A stretch of 64,000 nucleotides of DNA from JARRNE01 sp963824085 (GTDB taxonomy: Bacteria; Pseudomonadota; Gammaproteobacteria; Chromatiales; Chromatiaceae): assembly GCA_963824085.1 (NCBI GenBank), contig CAWGNT010000004.1, forward strand, positions 62,001-126,000. The letters are read 5' to 3'. The stretch's first letter is position 1. The number at the start of each line of letters is the position of its first letter. The notes under the pieces are model-generated. The model did no database searches. It saw only the letters and a program-made list of their open reading frames with translations, and was not told where the DNA came from. This document shows, one piece after another, positions 28,042 through 37,038 of the stretch. A program made the translations under genes and the position numbers.

Positions 28042-28697
28042 TGGAGGAGACAGTCAAGGACACTCTCATCGCCCGCTTCAGGGCCTACCTCGACACTGCC
28101 GATGCCTTGGGGGAGACGGATGACGTCGACGATGAGCCGACACCGGACCTCTTCACCCTCCTCGCGGAAGTGTCCGCACTCAAGAGCGAGGCCAAGCTCG
28201 AATCGCGTCAAGTCAAGTCGGCTCTCGACGAGTTTCGCTCCCTGTTCGACGCCCTGCATGAGGCCAACGCCCGCCTGTCGGACGAGCAGGAGCGGCGCCG
28301 GGAGCACGATCAGACGGCGAGGCGGCAGGATCAGAAGGACCTGCTCTTGGAGCTCCTAGACCTGCGCGATCGCCTGCAGGCAGGCCACGACCAGGCAGTG
28401 CGCTTCCGCCCCGGCTGGCTTACAGGTCGCTCTGGCGCCGGGTTCGTTACCTCTATGGCCGAGGGGATGGCCATGAACCTGCGGCGATTGGACGAAATTC
28501 TCGGCCGTCGCGGTGTGCGTCCGCTACCGGCCGCTGGCCAGGACTTCGACCCGCAGACGATGCACGCGGTGGAGGTCGCGAGCGACTCGGGACAACCAGC
28601 GGGACGGGTGGTGAGGGAGCTGCGCAAAGGATTTATGCATGGGGACAGATTGCTGCGCGCTGCCGAGGTGGTGGTCAATCGGCCCACCGAGGACTGA
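28041..28697 (+). CDS. GrpE-like nucleotide exchange factor
   Basis: 218 residues. The ATG at 28041 overlaps the previous stop (TGATG). It has a long helical dimerisation region (LSDEQERRREHDQTARRQDQ) and a GrpE-type beta domain at the C-terminus: GQDFDPQTMHAVEVASD, PAGRVVRELRKGFMHGDRLL, RAAEVVVNRP. It should exchange ADP on the Hsp70 encoded next. It is longer at its N-terminus than the housekeeping GrpE usually is. The genuine dnaK/dnaJ/grpE set is presumably elsewhere, so this is a dedicated paralogue. Confidence 0.85.
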   Translation: MEETVKDTLIARFRAYLDTADALGETDDVDDEPTPDLFTLLAEVSALKSEAKLESRQVKSALDEFRSLFDALHEANARLSDEQERRREHDQTARRQDQKDLLLELLDLRDRLQAGHDQAVRFRPGWLTGRSGAGFVTSMAEGMAMNLRRLDEILGRRGVRPLPAAGQDFDPQTMHAVEVASDSGQPAGRVVRELRKGFMHGDRLLRAAEVVVNRPTED

Positions 28698-28850
28698 CCC
28701 TCCTCGAAGCGTCTTACTCGCCACGCGACCAAGGTGTTCGAGCGAGTGGGAGCGTCCGCGACTCGCCGAGCGCGACAATGATGGGTCACGCGACCTCATC
28801 GGCGCTTGGATGATCCACTCTAGAATCTCTTTATTCTTGGAAGCACGATA

Positions 28851-30605
28851 GTGAACGACATCATCATAGGAATCGATCTAGGTACCACAAACTCGGAGAT
28901 CGCCCTGATTCAGGAAGGCCGCCCCCGGATCATCGAGGTGGACGGCTCCAAGATCCTGCCCTCGGTGGTCGGGCTGGCGGACGACGGTGCCCTCCTGGTT
29001 GGTCAGTCGGCGCGCAACCAGTATGTTCTCTACCCGGAGCGAACCGTCCGCTCGGTGAAGCGGCGCATGGGCGAAGACGTGCGCCTCCAGATGGCCGATC
29101 AGGCCTATACGCCTCAGGAGATCTCCGCCCTCATCCTCAGGCGGCTCAGGAAGGCCGCCGAGGACGATCTCGGCCAGCCGGTCTCCAAGGCCGTGATCAC
29201 GGTCCCTGCCTACTTCTCCGATGCCCAGCGCCAGGCCACACGCGATGCGGGCGAGCTCGCGGGTCTCGAGGTGGTACGTATCATCAACGAGCCCACGGCG
29301 GCTGCCCTCGCCTACGAGGCCGACCACAAGAGCGCCAAGAACATCCTCGTTTACGATCTCGGCGGGGGCACCTTCGACGTCTCGGTAGTGCGTCTCAACC
29401 AGGACGTCACCGAGGTGCTGGCAAGCCACGGCAACAACCATCTCGGCGGGGACGACTTCGACGCCAAGCTCGTCGAGCACGTCGTTGCCCATCTCAAGGA
29501 CGACAAGGGTGTCGATCCGAACGGCGAACGCACCGCCATGGCCCGCATCGTCCGCGCCTGCGAGGGGGCCAAGATCGCCCTGAGCGACTCCCCCTTCGCG
29601 CGCATCGAAGAGGAATACTTGCTGGAGAAGGGCGGAAAGCCGGTCCATCTGTCCCTGGAGCTAGAGCGCTCCGAATACGAGGCGATGATCGCCCCCTATA
29701 TCGACGAGACCCTGGAGGCAGTGCACATCGCGCTCAAAGGGGCGGATCTGGCGGTCACCGACATCGACGAGGTCCTGCTCGTCGGCGGTGCCACCCGCAC
29801 TCCATTGGTCCAGCAGCGGTTGGAGCAGGAGCTCGGAATGCAGCCCCGCAGCGAGGTCGACCCGGATCTGTGTGTCGCCGCCGGGGCCGCCATCCAGGCG
29901 GCGGTGATCGCCGGGACGGAGGTGGCTGGCGTGCTGGTGGACATTACCCCCTACACCTTTGGCACCAGCGCCTGGGCCGAGCTCAACGGCGAACCCTACC
30001 CGTATACCTTCGTACCGCTGATCCGCAAGAATACGCCGATCCCTGTGACCAAGAGCGATGCCTTCGAGACCATGTACGACGGCCAGCAAGCGATCGAGGT
30101 CAAGGTCTACCAGGGCGAGGACCCGGATGCGCTCAACAACACGGAGATCGGCTCCTTTCGGATCGAGGGGCTGAGCGACGTTCCGGCGGGCAATATCATC
30201 GTCACCACCTTCTCCCTCGACGTGAACGGCATCCTCCACGTCAACTCCCGCGAGAAGCGCACGGGACTCGAGAAGCACATCACCATCGACAATGCCACGG
30301 CCCGCTTCGAGCACGAGGAGCTGGACGCGGCCCGCAAGCGCCTGTCCGCACTGATCGAAGGCGAGGCCGAATTGATTTCTACCGGCGAAGCTGGCGGCGA
30401 GGCATCCGAGCGGCGCGAAACGGTGCAGGCTCGGGCATTGGTCGAGAAGGCCGAGCGCCTCCTGGAGACGGCAAGCGCCGAAGACAAGGAGGACCTAGTG
30501 GACCTGATCGAGTCGGTCCGGGACGCTGTCGCCAAAGGCGACAACCCTGCACTGGAGCGTGGGGTTGCCGAGCTCTCCGATCTGGTCTACTACCTGGAAT
30601 CGTGA
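28851..30605 (+). CDS. Hsp70 (DnaK paralogue) of a dedicated chaperone cluster
   Basis: 584 residues. GTG start at 28851 with GGAAG upstream. The nucleotide-binding domain shows all Hsp70 signatures: IGIDLGTTNSEIALI, VITVPAYFSDAQRQATRDA, INEPTAAALAYE, LVYDLGGGTFDVSV, LLVGGATRTPLVQ. The substrate domain (about 375-500) is canonical (VYQGEDPDALNNTEIGSF, FSLDVNGILHVNSREK). The lid is short, and the usual EEVD-like acidic tail of DnaK (about 638 residues) is absent. That suggests HscC-type specialised Hsp70s rather than DnaK itself. A 153-base gap precedes it, enough for a separate promoter. The downstream zinc-ribbon gene overlaps by 4 bases (GTGA). Confidence 0.92.
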   Translation: MNDIIIGIDLGTTNSEIALIQEGRPRIIEVDGSKILPSVVGLADDGALLVGQSARNQYVLYPERTVRSVKRRMGEDVRLQMADQAYTPQEISALILRRLRKAAEDDLGQPVSKAVITVPAYFSDAQRQATRDAGELAGLEVVRIINEPTAAALAYEADHKSAKNILVYDLGGGTFDVSVVRLNQDVTEVLASHGNNHLGGDDFDAKLVEHVVAHLKDDKGVDPNGERTAMARIVRACEGAKIALSDSPFARIEEEYLLEKGGKPVHLSLELERSEYEAMIAPYIDETLEAVHIALKGADLAVTDIDEVLLVGGATRTPLVQQRLEQELGMQPRSEVDPDLCVAAGAAIQAAVIAGTEVAGVLVDITPYTFGTSAWAELNGEPYPYTFVPLIRKNTPIPVTKSDAFETMYDGQQAIEVKVYQGEDPDALNNTEIGSFRIEGLSDVPAGNIIVTTFSLDVNGILHVNSREKRTGLEKHITIDNATARFEHEELDAARKRLSALIEGEAELISTGEAGGEASERRETVQARALVEKAERLLETASAEDKEDLVDLIESVRDAVAKGDNPALERGVAELSDLVYYLES

Positions 30606-31063
30606 TCGAGCGCTGCCCGAACTGCCGCGCGCGCATGGACGGCAACGCAACATGCCGGCGCTGCGGCATGGCGCTGGACGCCTTGTTCGCGGTGGACCAG
30701 GCGGCCGACCGTCTGATCACGCGGGCGGCCGCATGCCTCGCGGCTACCGACCGGCGGACCATGACCCCAAGTCTGATCCGCGCCCTCCCGCGGCGAGACC
30801 TGATCCGGGCGCTCACACACAGCGCCAGACGAGATCTGACCCAAGCGCTCGCCCTGCGGGAATCGCGCTTTACGCGGTTGCTGCTCGGCTTTGCGGAGCA
30901 GCTCGAGGAAGGGTGGGCCGATCGCCTGTTAGAGGCAAAAACGGCTCCAAGTCGAGAGAACGGGCTGACTGCCAAGGAGCCGTCATCGCGGGTCGCCGAT
31001 GATCCCGCCACGGAGCCGGTCGTTGACGGGGCGCCGCCCGGCGGTTGGACCCACGAAGCCTAG
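30602..31063 (+). CDS. Zinc-ribbon protein coupled to Hsp70 gene
   Basis: 153 residues. The GTG at 30602 overlaps the Hsp70 stop. The N-terminus carries two CxxC knuckles (RCPNCRARM and TCRRCGMAL), a rubredoxin-like zinc ribbon. A helical middle part (DLIRALTHSARRDLTQALAL) and a low-complexity tail follow. No family was recognised. Its tight overlap with the Hsp70 suggests a co-chaperone or a subunit of the same complex. An Arg-rich shadow frame continues upstream but belongs to the Hsp70 gene. Confidence 0.6.
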   Translation: MIERCPNCRARMDGNATCRRCGMALDALFAVDQAADRLITRAAACLAATDRRTMTPSLIRALPRRDLIRALTHSARRDLTQALALRESRFTRLLLGFAEQLEEGWADRLLEAKTAPSRENGLTAKEPSSRVADDPATEPVVDGAPPGGWTHEA

Positions 31064-31567
31064 CCGGCTCGTCGGACGGGGCGAAAGCACTGCTGTCCCT
31101 CGACTCCACCGCGCTCATGACCATCCTGAGCAAACGCCTTCGGACGCCATGGTTTCCGGCGCTCGTTCGCGTGAAAAGCTTCCCTCTTTGCTCTGGAAGC
31201 GAAGCGGACCTGAGCCGGCCCGCGTGAGTTGAAGCGCGCCTCGATGGGCTGGCACGAGCCATCAACCTAAATTCGGAAATCGAACCACGAAGAGTCTCAA
31301 ATAGTTACTTCCAATTGCACCATCAGGCGGAGGGTGAAGCCGGATGTATCCCCATTCCCTATTTCGCCGTTGTTTTTCTTCGTGTTTCTTCGTGCTCTTC
31401 GTGGTGAACTGCTCTTTTTAGGATCAATCCTTCTCTGGCGGTGTCAATGGCTGGCGCGGACAGAACGGCTCATGAACCCAACCGCGCTGCGCCCGTCTGG
31501 CTCAGTGAACAAGCTGCCCTTTGACGGTACAGCCTGACCTGGATTCACACTGGACACTGACCTGGGG
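31064..31567. other. Gene-free stretch with inverted TTCGTG repeat
   Basis: No supported gene. ACCACGAAGAG (31285-31294 region) and CTCTTCGTGGT (31395-31405) form an inverted pair around a 100-base AT-richer core with two further TTCGTG units. A third related stretch sits at about 63690-63720. These resemble small dispersed repeats of unknown function. Confidence 0.4.
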
Positions 31568-32362
31568 TCACTGCTTGGCGTTGCCGCGCCGCGAGGAACT
31601 GCGCCAGATCGAGACCCCAAGCACGCCGAGACCGGTCAGCGTGGCCACTGCCACCCACGGGTTGATGTGGCGGATGAGGGCGACGACCTGGTCCAGGTGC
31701 AGGTCGAGGTAATAGACGCCTAGCCCCCAAAAGCAGGCCCAGAGCGCCGCCCCCGCCAGGTTGTAAAGGGTGAAGCGAGCCAAGGGCATCGCGAGGATGC
31801 CTGCAGCAATACCATTGAGCTGCCGGGGCCCGTCGAAGAAGCGGGCGAAGAGGATGAGCCAACCCCCGTGGCGGTCGAATTGGCGTTCGATCTTGTCGAG
31901 ATGACGCGGGCTAATGCGCAGCCGGCGGACCAGCTCGCGCCCGCCAGAGCGCCCAATCAGGTAGCCCAGGGTGTTGCCGAGTGAGGCGGCGAGGAACGCT
32001 GCTAGCAAGATCCAGCCGATCTGCAGCTGGGCATTGGCCGCGGCGGAAGCCGCCGAGCCGGCCTCCAGGATAGTCTGCCCGGGCGCGGGAACGCCGAACC
32101 CTTCGATCGCCACGGCCACAAATACCGCCCCGTAGCCGTAGCGCTGAAGCCAGGGCTCGACGCGGGCGACACCCTCCTTGATGTCGCGAAGCAGTCGGTG
32201 CTCGAAGGGGTGTGCTGGCTCGCGCGCGGCGGCGGTCGGCACCGACCCAGTCCCTTGTTGGTCCGGAAGGTCCTTCCGTACCGCACCCGCACCCGCACCC
32301 GCCAGCACTAGCAGGACCAGCCATGGACAAAGCCCCCTTAGTCGAAGTCGGTTGCGGCGCAT
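31568..32362 (-). CDS. DedA-family membrane protein
   Basis: 264 residues with an extra N-terminal helix before the DedA/VTT (SNARE-associated) domain. Family marks are AIEGFGVPAPGQTILEAGSA, the GNTLGYLIGRSGG block, and LILFARFFDGPRQLNGIAAG with the conserved arginine of FARFFDGPRQ. DedA proteins act in membrane homeostasis, and several have been implicated in lipid carrier scrambling. There is no operon partner; the gene ends at the TGA at 31568 and faces the Hsp70 cluster tail-to-tail across a repeat region. Confidence 0.85.
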   Translation of the reverse strand: MRRNRLRLRGLCPWLVLLVLAGAGAGAVRKDLPDQQGTGSVPTAAAREPAHPFEHRLLRDIKEGVARVEPWLQRYGYGAVFVAVAIEGFGVPAPGQTILEAGSAASAAANAQLQIGWILLAAFLAASLGNTLGYLIGRSGGRELVRRLRISPRHLDKIERQFDRHGGWLILFARFFDGPRQLNGIAAGILAMPLARFTLYNLAGAALWACFWGLGVYYLDLHLDQVVALIRHINPWVAVATLTGLGVLGVSIWRSSSRRGNAKQ

Positions 32363-32607
32363 ACTGAGTGGTTTACCTGCTGCGATACCTTGGGCCCGCC
32401 AAACGCGGGAGGACCCAATGGTCTCTACAGAGCACTCGGACCCTAAGGATGCGCATCGGTCGCGGAGACACTAAGGAAAACGGTGTCGTTATAGATCCTC
32501 CGGTCACTACTGCAGGGCAAGGCACCCAGGAGTCAAGCAGCGGGCTCTGCCGGAGTATGCAGCAGCCTGCTCCGTCGTCTGTTACACCGCGGGGCGACGG
32601 ACCGCCA

Positions 32608-32759
32608 TCAGTAAGGTTTTAATATCTCTTGGGTAATCGCTTGGACGATCACATGCGGCCTGCTTGCGACGAGGAGCCGCATCCCCGTTGCGGCCAGGAC
32701 CAACCCGAAGAGACGGGTCAAAATGCCCAGGCCAAAATCCCCCAACAGCCGGCTCAGGA
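32608..32759 (-). pseudogene. C-terminal remnant of a MarC-like membrane protein
   Basis: The minus strand reads LSRLLGDFGLGILTRLFGL then VLAATGMRLLV, followed by a hydrophilic tail to a stop at 32608. The ILTRLFGLVLAA pattern resembles the last helix of MarC-family transporters, but the match is short. A 230-bp mobile element lies immediately upstream, and the rest of the gene is absent. It is probably decayed. Confidence 0.35.
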
Positions 32760-32989
32760 AGTGATTAGTCCCGAAACTCAGCCGGAACACCTTGCACTCC
32801 ATCCGTGGGGCCTAGATCCCGGCACTCCCTGCCGGGATGACGCTCCAGGAACCAATCAACGTCGTCGTTCCGGCAGAGCCTGCCCCGGACTTGATCCGGG
32901 GGAATGCCGGAAACCAGGTGCCAAGGACGGCGAGCAGCCCCGTGACAAAGCAGGTGCTTGGTCGTAGCTGAGGAATAGCACGAATCACC
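32760..32989. mobile_element. Non-autonomous inverted-repeat element, copy 1 (230 bp)
   Basis: It starts GTGATTAGT and ends CGAATCACC, an imperfect inverted terminus. It is flanked by near-identical 8-mers (GCTCAGGA at 32752 and TCTCAGGA at 32990), a probable target duplication with one change. The interior has two hairpins: CCCGGCACTCCCTGCCGGGA and a CCGGCAGA...CCGGAA arm. The copy at 52339-52543 is the same element inverted relative to this one. No open frame is present, so it must be mobilised in trans, if at all. Confidence 0.75.
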
Positions 32990-33004
32990 TCTCAGGATAC
33001 CTTA

Positions 33005-33766
33005 TCAACCCTGCATACTCAGCAGCACATAGCCTCCCCAGGCAATCAATCCAGCACCTAACAGACGCGACGGCCAGAGGCTCTCGGTCGGCATGAGCTT
33101 CTCCACCAGTACGATCAGGGTCAGCACAATTATCCAGGCCAGATTCATCACGCCGAGGACGAACAGCAGCAGCATCAGCATGGCGCAGCAGCCGGCGCAA
33201 TAGGCTCCGTGACGCAGGCCCACGACGAATGCGCCACGCACGCCCGGGCGCCATTCGGTCATGAGAAACCCCAACGGCGTGCGGCACTTGGTCAGGCAAG
33301 AGTCCTTAAGCGAGGTGAACTGGAACGCGCCGGCAGCCAGCAACAAGGCGCCGCTCAGCCAGCCGCTGGCGCTCGCCATCATGGGTGTAACCAGGCGCAG
33401 CTCAAGCAGGCCCCACTGGGCCAATGTGACGGCCGCGCTGAAGGCGGTCCAGACGGCTAGATAACCGCCAACGAAGGCGCCGGTGAGCAGTCCGGTCGTG
33501 TGGTCCGATTGCGCCTCTGCGCTGCGGGCGAACACTCGTACCATGGGCGCAGCCGAGGGCAGCATCATCGCCGCCATCATGATCGCCCACATGAGAAAGA
33601 CCAGCACCAGGTCCGCCGCCCCCCAGTGCATCATGGCGGGCATGAAAAGCTGGGCGGCGGGCTGGTCCATGTTCGCCATGCCCCAGGCCATGTAGATCAG
33701 GTACAGCCAACTAGCGCCGGCGACCGCGCCCAACCCGAAACGGACCTGTGACGCCTCGCTGCGCAT
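33005..33766 (-). CDS. DUF2182 family membrane protein
   Basis: 253 residues, about seven helices. DUF2182 marks are FLMWAIMMAAMMLPSAAPMV, FLMTEWRPG, and GLRHGAYCAGCCAMLM, where clustered Met, His and Cys could bind metal. The function is unknown; such proteins are described as predicted metal-binding membrane proteins. It lies 4 bases after the DUF1326 gene, forming the usual two-gene pair. Confidence 0.88.
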   Translation of the reverse strand: MRSEASQVRFGLGAVAGASWLYLIYMAWGMANMDQPAAQLFMPAMMHWGAADLVLVFLMWAIMMAAMMLPSAAPMVRVFARSAEAQSDHTTGLLTGAFVGGYLAVWTAFSAAVTLAQWGLLELRLVTPMMASASGWLSGALLLAAGAFQFTSLKDSCLTKCRTPLGFLMTEWRPGVRGAFVVGLRHGAYCAGCCAMLMLLLFVLGVMNLAWIIVLTLIVLVEKLMPTESLWPSRLLGAGLIAWGGYVLLSMQG

Positions 33767-33770
33767 GCCG

Positions 33771-34373
33771 CTAGGCCTGATAGGCGAAGGGCGAGTAGTA
33801 GCCGTTGCGGTCGCTGATGTCTACAGAATGGCCGTAATCGTTGTAACGGTAGCGGCTGGACTTGGAAACCACCATGGGGACATCGGGGACCACGGTGAAG
33901 GGGACATTGTGGACCTCCACCAAGCGCTCGCCCTGGCCGGTCATTGCCTCGATCTCGGCCTCGGCGACGGTGCCGATGCGCACGCTGCGCTTGGTGCCCT
34001 CGGCCTGGTACTCGATGGGAACCGCCTTGACGCCCAGCACCTCACCGATCAAGGGACCAAGGGCTGCGAGGTGGCCTCCAGCCTGCCCCGAGAAGATCGT
34101 GCCCAGCGCCACGGCCTGCTCCTGACTGGCACGCTCGTCGGTGTAGAGGGCCACTTGCCATTTCGTCTCCATCATGTGACCGGGGGCGTAGGCGAACAGG
34201 GCAGCGTTCAGTCCGGCGAGATCCACCGTGCCGTACCGGCCCTGGTCGACGTGCCAGGCGACCACGACCTTGCACTCGCCTTCGGTTGGTGCGTTGGTAA
34301 AGTTGCAGGGACACGGGATCTGGCAGTTACATGCCTCGAAGTAGGTACCGCGAACTTGCCATTGCTCGGCCAT
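33771..34373 (-). CDS. DUF1326 family protein
   Basis: 200 residues, no signal. The Cys-rich start YFEACNCQIPCPCNF is the hallmark of DUF1326. The rest (EGECKVVVAWHVDQGRYG, YRYNDYGHSVD) is also typical. Its function is unknown. The regular association with DUF2182 membrane proteins suggests a joint metal-related role. The ATG at 34373 follows a GAGGAGG-type ribosome site. Confidence 0.9.
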   Translation of the reverse strand: MAEQWQVRGTYFEACNCQIPCPCNFTNAPTEGECKVVVAWHVDQGRYGTVDLAGLNAALFAYAPGHMMETKWQVALYTDERASQEQAVALGTIFSGQAGGHLAALGPLIGEVLGVKAVPIEYQAEGTKRSVRIGTVAEAEIEAMTGQGERLVEVHNVPFTVVPDVPMVVSKSSRYRYNDYGHSVDISDRNGYYSPFAYQA

Positions 34374-34836
34374 GGTCGTCCTCCTCTATTTGTTCGTGTG
34401 GTGGGCTCGGAGGACCCGCGCAGCGGATGGTTACGGTGCATCCTCGGAGGGGCGGCGGCCTACGCGCCCTTCTTTAGATTTCCCTCAGGTCCACCTAACT
34501 TTGCCAGTGTAGACGGGACGCGCGGGTAATCCCCGTGCAGTTTTACAGGGAATTTCCACAGACATAGCGGCGAAGCACCTGGCTGGCGAGCGCCGTAGGC
34601 GGGCATATGTGGAGAAGGCGGCACGCGGTCCAGCGTGAACGACAACCGCCGCGGCACCAGCCTGCCTGCAGCTTGGACGACGCCGGGCCACCGAATGCGA
34701 GGCGTCGCCTGCGTACGTGGGGGAAACCGCACTGGCCATGGCCGCCTTTCTACGGCATCCGCGGCTGAATGTTTAGTTCTCGATGGAACTGCCCTTACCT
34801 CAACGGGCTACAGGTGAACACGACGGAGTCCTGCGG
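34374..34836. other. Gene-free stretch with a repeated short coding-like segment
   Basis: No supported gene. On the + strand at 34783-34836 a segment reads W-NCPYLNGLQVNTTESC. A near-copy at about 58465-58513 reads W-SCPYLNALQVNSTESC, with mostly synonymous or conservative base changes. Both lie just downstream of the stop codon of a minus-strand gene. The rest of the stretch shows no structure. Confidence 0.4.
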
Positions 34837-35163
34837 CTACTGGACTGCCTTCTTGACGTGGTCCACGAGCTCCCTGCCCTGCTTCGCCATGGCGTCCATG
34901 ATGGTCCGGGCCAGGGCCGAGTGGGATAGGGATCGGCCGTTGAGCGTCATCTCATAGGGCGAGGTGGAATAGGCAGAGAGCGGATCGCTGAGGGTCAGGG
35001 CAGTGTCCTCCACGGCGTTGTATTTGTAGTAGCAGACCGCCTCTCCGACCCGTCCGTCGGCCGTGTAGCGCAGCTTGACCGCGGCGTGCTGGTAGCCCCG
35101 CGTCTGCGTCTCGCTCTCGGTCCAAGTGATGGACCGAGATGGCCTCACTTGGACGGCGACCAT
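34837..35163 (-). CDS. Small protein of unknown function
   Basis: 108 residues. The ATG at 35163 is the only reasonable start; a stop lies 7 codons upstream in frame. It reads as beta-rich then helical (ITWTESETQTRGYQ, GEAVCYYKYNAVED, LARTIMDAMAKQGRELVDHV). There is no signal peptide and no recognised family. The upstream 200 bases are gene-free, so it could be the C-terminal part of a longer broken gene. Confidence 0.5.
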   Translation of the reverse strand: MVAVQVRPSRSITWTESETQTRGYQHAAVKLRYTADGRVGEAVCYYKYNAVEDTALTLSDPLSAYSTSPYEMTLNGRSLSHSALARTIMDAMAKQGRELVDHVKKAVQ

Positions 35164-35380
35164 ATCCTTGCGATTGCCCAGGCTTCACCACGGCGGTCGC
35201 CACCGGCCAGCAAGCAGATCAATCGCCAGGCCAGCCAATGGCCCCTTTCGGGAGATCTCTCGGGCAGGGCCGTCGCGACGCCGGCAAAGGTCTGTTCCGC
35301 CTCTTCGAGACACGTACGGGCAGTCGAATCCGCACGAACGAGGGCGCGTGAGAACGGCAGTGGCCAGAGGGGTTGATCGG

Positions 35381-36578
35381 CTATAGCTTAAGTGCCGCTG
35401 GTGTACAAGCGTGCCAGAACGCTACCACGGCCGTCGCGCTTCGCACGGCGAGCCAGTCCGGAGCCAGTGACTTTGCCTGTTCAATGGCCTCTGCGGCATC
35501 GATAAGCCGACCGAGGGCAAGGAACGCCAGCGCCCGCAGCCGCCAAGTCTCGGCGCTGGGCTTGACGTCGTTATCCACCTTGCCCAGAAGTAGATCCAGC
35601 GCTTTCAGCGCATCGTCTGCATGTCGTGCCTCAATCAATATTGCCGCCTTCAGGTGGCGTGCCTCCAGAGAGCGCGGCGGTTGCAGGACCGTCAACGCGA
35701 CATCGCTGTCTCGGGATCGCAGCGCAATGTGTGCGGCAAGGACCTGGCCATCGCCATTCGGATCACAACGCTCGGCGCGTCTGGCGAGTTCCCTGGCACC
35801 ATCGATGTCTTCGTGGATAGCGAGCTGGTAGAGTGCGGCCGTCCGCAACATGCGGCCTTGCAGACCGGTGTCGAGTGCTGGCCATTCCGGCGCATCAAGC
35901 AGCGCCCGCAGGGCGTCCTGGGCCGCCTCACGTTCCCCGCAGCGAAATCGCTCGCGCAAGCCTTCCAAGCTTCTCGGCGACATGTCGCGACAGGGCGTCG
36001 GCAAGGTCGAGCTTGGGTTCGGCCGCCGCGTCTGGCGTTGCTCCCAGGAGCATCTGCGGCGCCTTTGAGACGGGCAGCACTGGCCCAATCCCCATGAGCC
36101 GAACCGACTGGGGTTGGGCGGGAACTCCGCGCAAGTGCTCGGCGACGCGCTCTGCGACGGCGGTGAAAATGCGGTCGCGCGTCGAGCGCCGAAGGCGGGC
36201 GAGCGGCCCATCTTCGTGGTTCGAGAATTGTGTGCGTGCGATCCAATCCGGCAGGAGGCAGTGTCCGACCCTCAGCGCAAGAAGAAGCAGCCCATCGCGC
36301 CGCGCCGCACCGAGCAATTCCGGTAGCTCGACCTGTTGCACGAACGCGGAGCGGAAAAAGTCTACGTTGATGAACAACACCGCGTAGGCAGCTTGATCGA
36401 GCGCTTGCCGGACCTCGGTCGGCCAGTCATCACCGTCACGGATGTCCTGATCGGACCAGGCGCGATGGCCGTGCTCCGGCTGCACCAAGTCGAGGTGGTG
36501 TTTCAGCCCCTCAACGAACTTACGCGACGGCGATGCCCCATCGTTGTGGGCGTAGCAAAGAAATCCGTTCCTACGCAT
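35381..36578 (-). pseudogene. TIR-domain/TPR protein, frameshifted and truncated
   Basis: Starts MRRNGFLCYAHNDGASPSRK, a TIR-like fold (FLCYAHND, WSDQDIRDGDDW, ALDQAAYAVLFINVDFF). After DALSRHVAEKL the frame breaks near 35967, in an AAGCTTGGAAGG stretch. It resumes one frame over as EGLRERFRCGEREAAQDALR and TPR-like helices to a stop at 35381 (HACTPAALKL). Large bacterial TIR-TPR defence proteins of this kind run much further, so the 3' part is also missing. TIR proteins typically cleave NAD in antiviral defence. This copy cannot make the full product. The frame break could be a sequencing error, but the early end is not explained by it. Confidence 0.7.
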
Positions 36579-37038
36579 TCGGAGTCGTGGTGTGAAATGG
36601 CGTCCGCCGGGGGAAAACGAGTTAGTACCCTTAAGCTAGTTTAACGGGCCGAGGTGCGGGGAGGCGACATTCGCCGATGCGCATGCCGCGCTTCGGGACG
36701 TCGACGCGTCGGAATATCCCGCCTCGGTTGTTTAGCCCCGGCACGCCCGGCGACGCGTTTGGGTCGGTCACCTCCCCTGGGCGTTGCGGCGCAGGCAGTC
36801 CCGCCGACGAGGGCTGGCCGAGAGCTGCTGAGCGGGGCACGCCCACCGGGCACTACTCCGACGAAGCGCACCGGTCCTTTTTCAGTCTTCCCAATTGTGC
36901 GTCGCCCTCGTTTCTAGACTGCTGAACCTGGGAGCGGTCGAGATCAATCTTTTGATGGCGGCCCTGCTCGCGACCCCGGGCGAGAACCTTCATGAACGCA
37001 AACGTCGGAATTGGGGCTGTCGAGTCGTTCTAACTTGT
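36579..37038. other. Gene-free stretch
   Basis: GC-rich, with overlapping short frames on both strands that are rich in Arg, Pro and Gly and have no recognisable motif. I see no repeat and no RNA. It may be the eroded 5' flank of the TIR gene. Confidence 0.4.

Noticed and set aside
29870..30601. Upstream part of the frame leading into the zinc-ribbon gene
   Set aside because: It overlaps the Hsp70 coding sequence in another frame and reads as Arg/Gly-rich nonsense.
36641..36925. Small overlapping frames between the TIR gene and ihfB
   Set aside because: No ribosome site, no motif, and frames on both strands compete equally.
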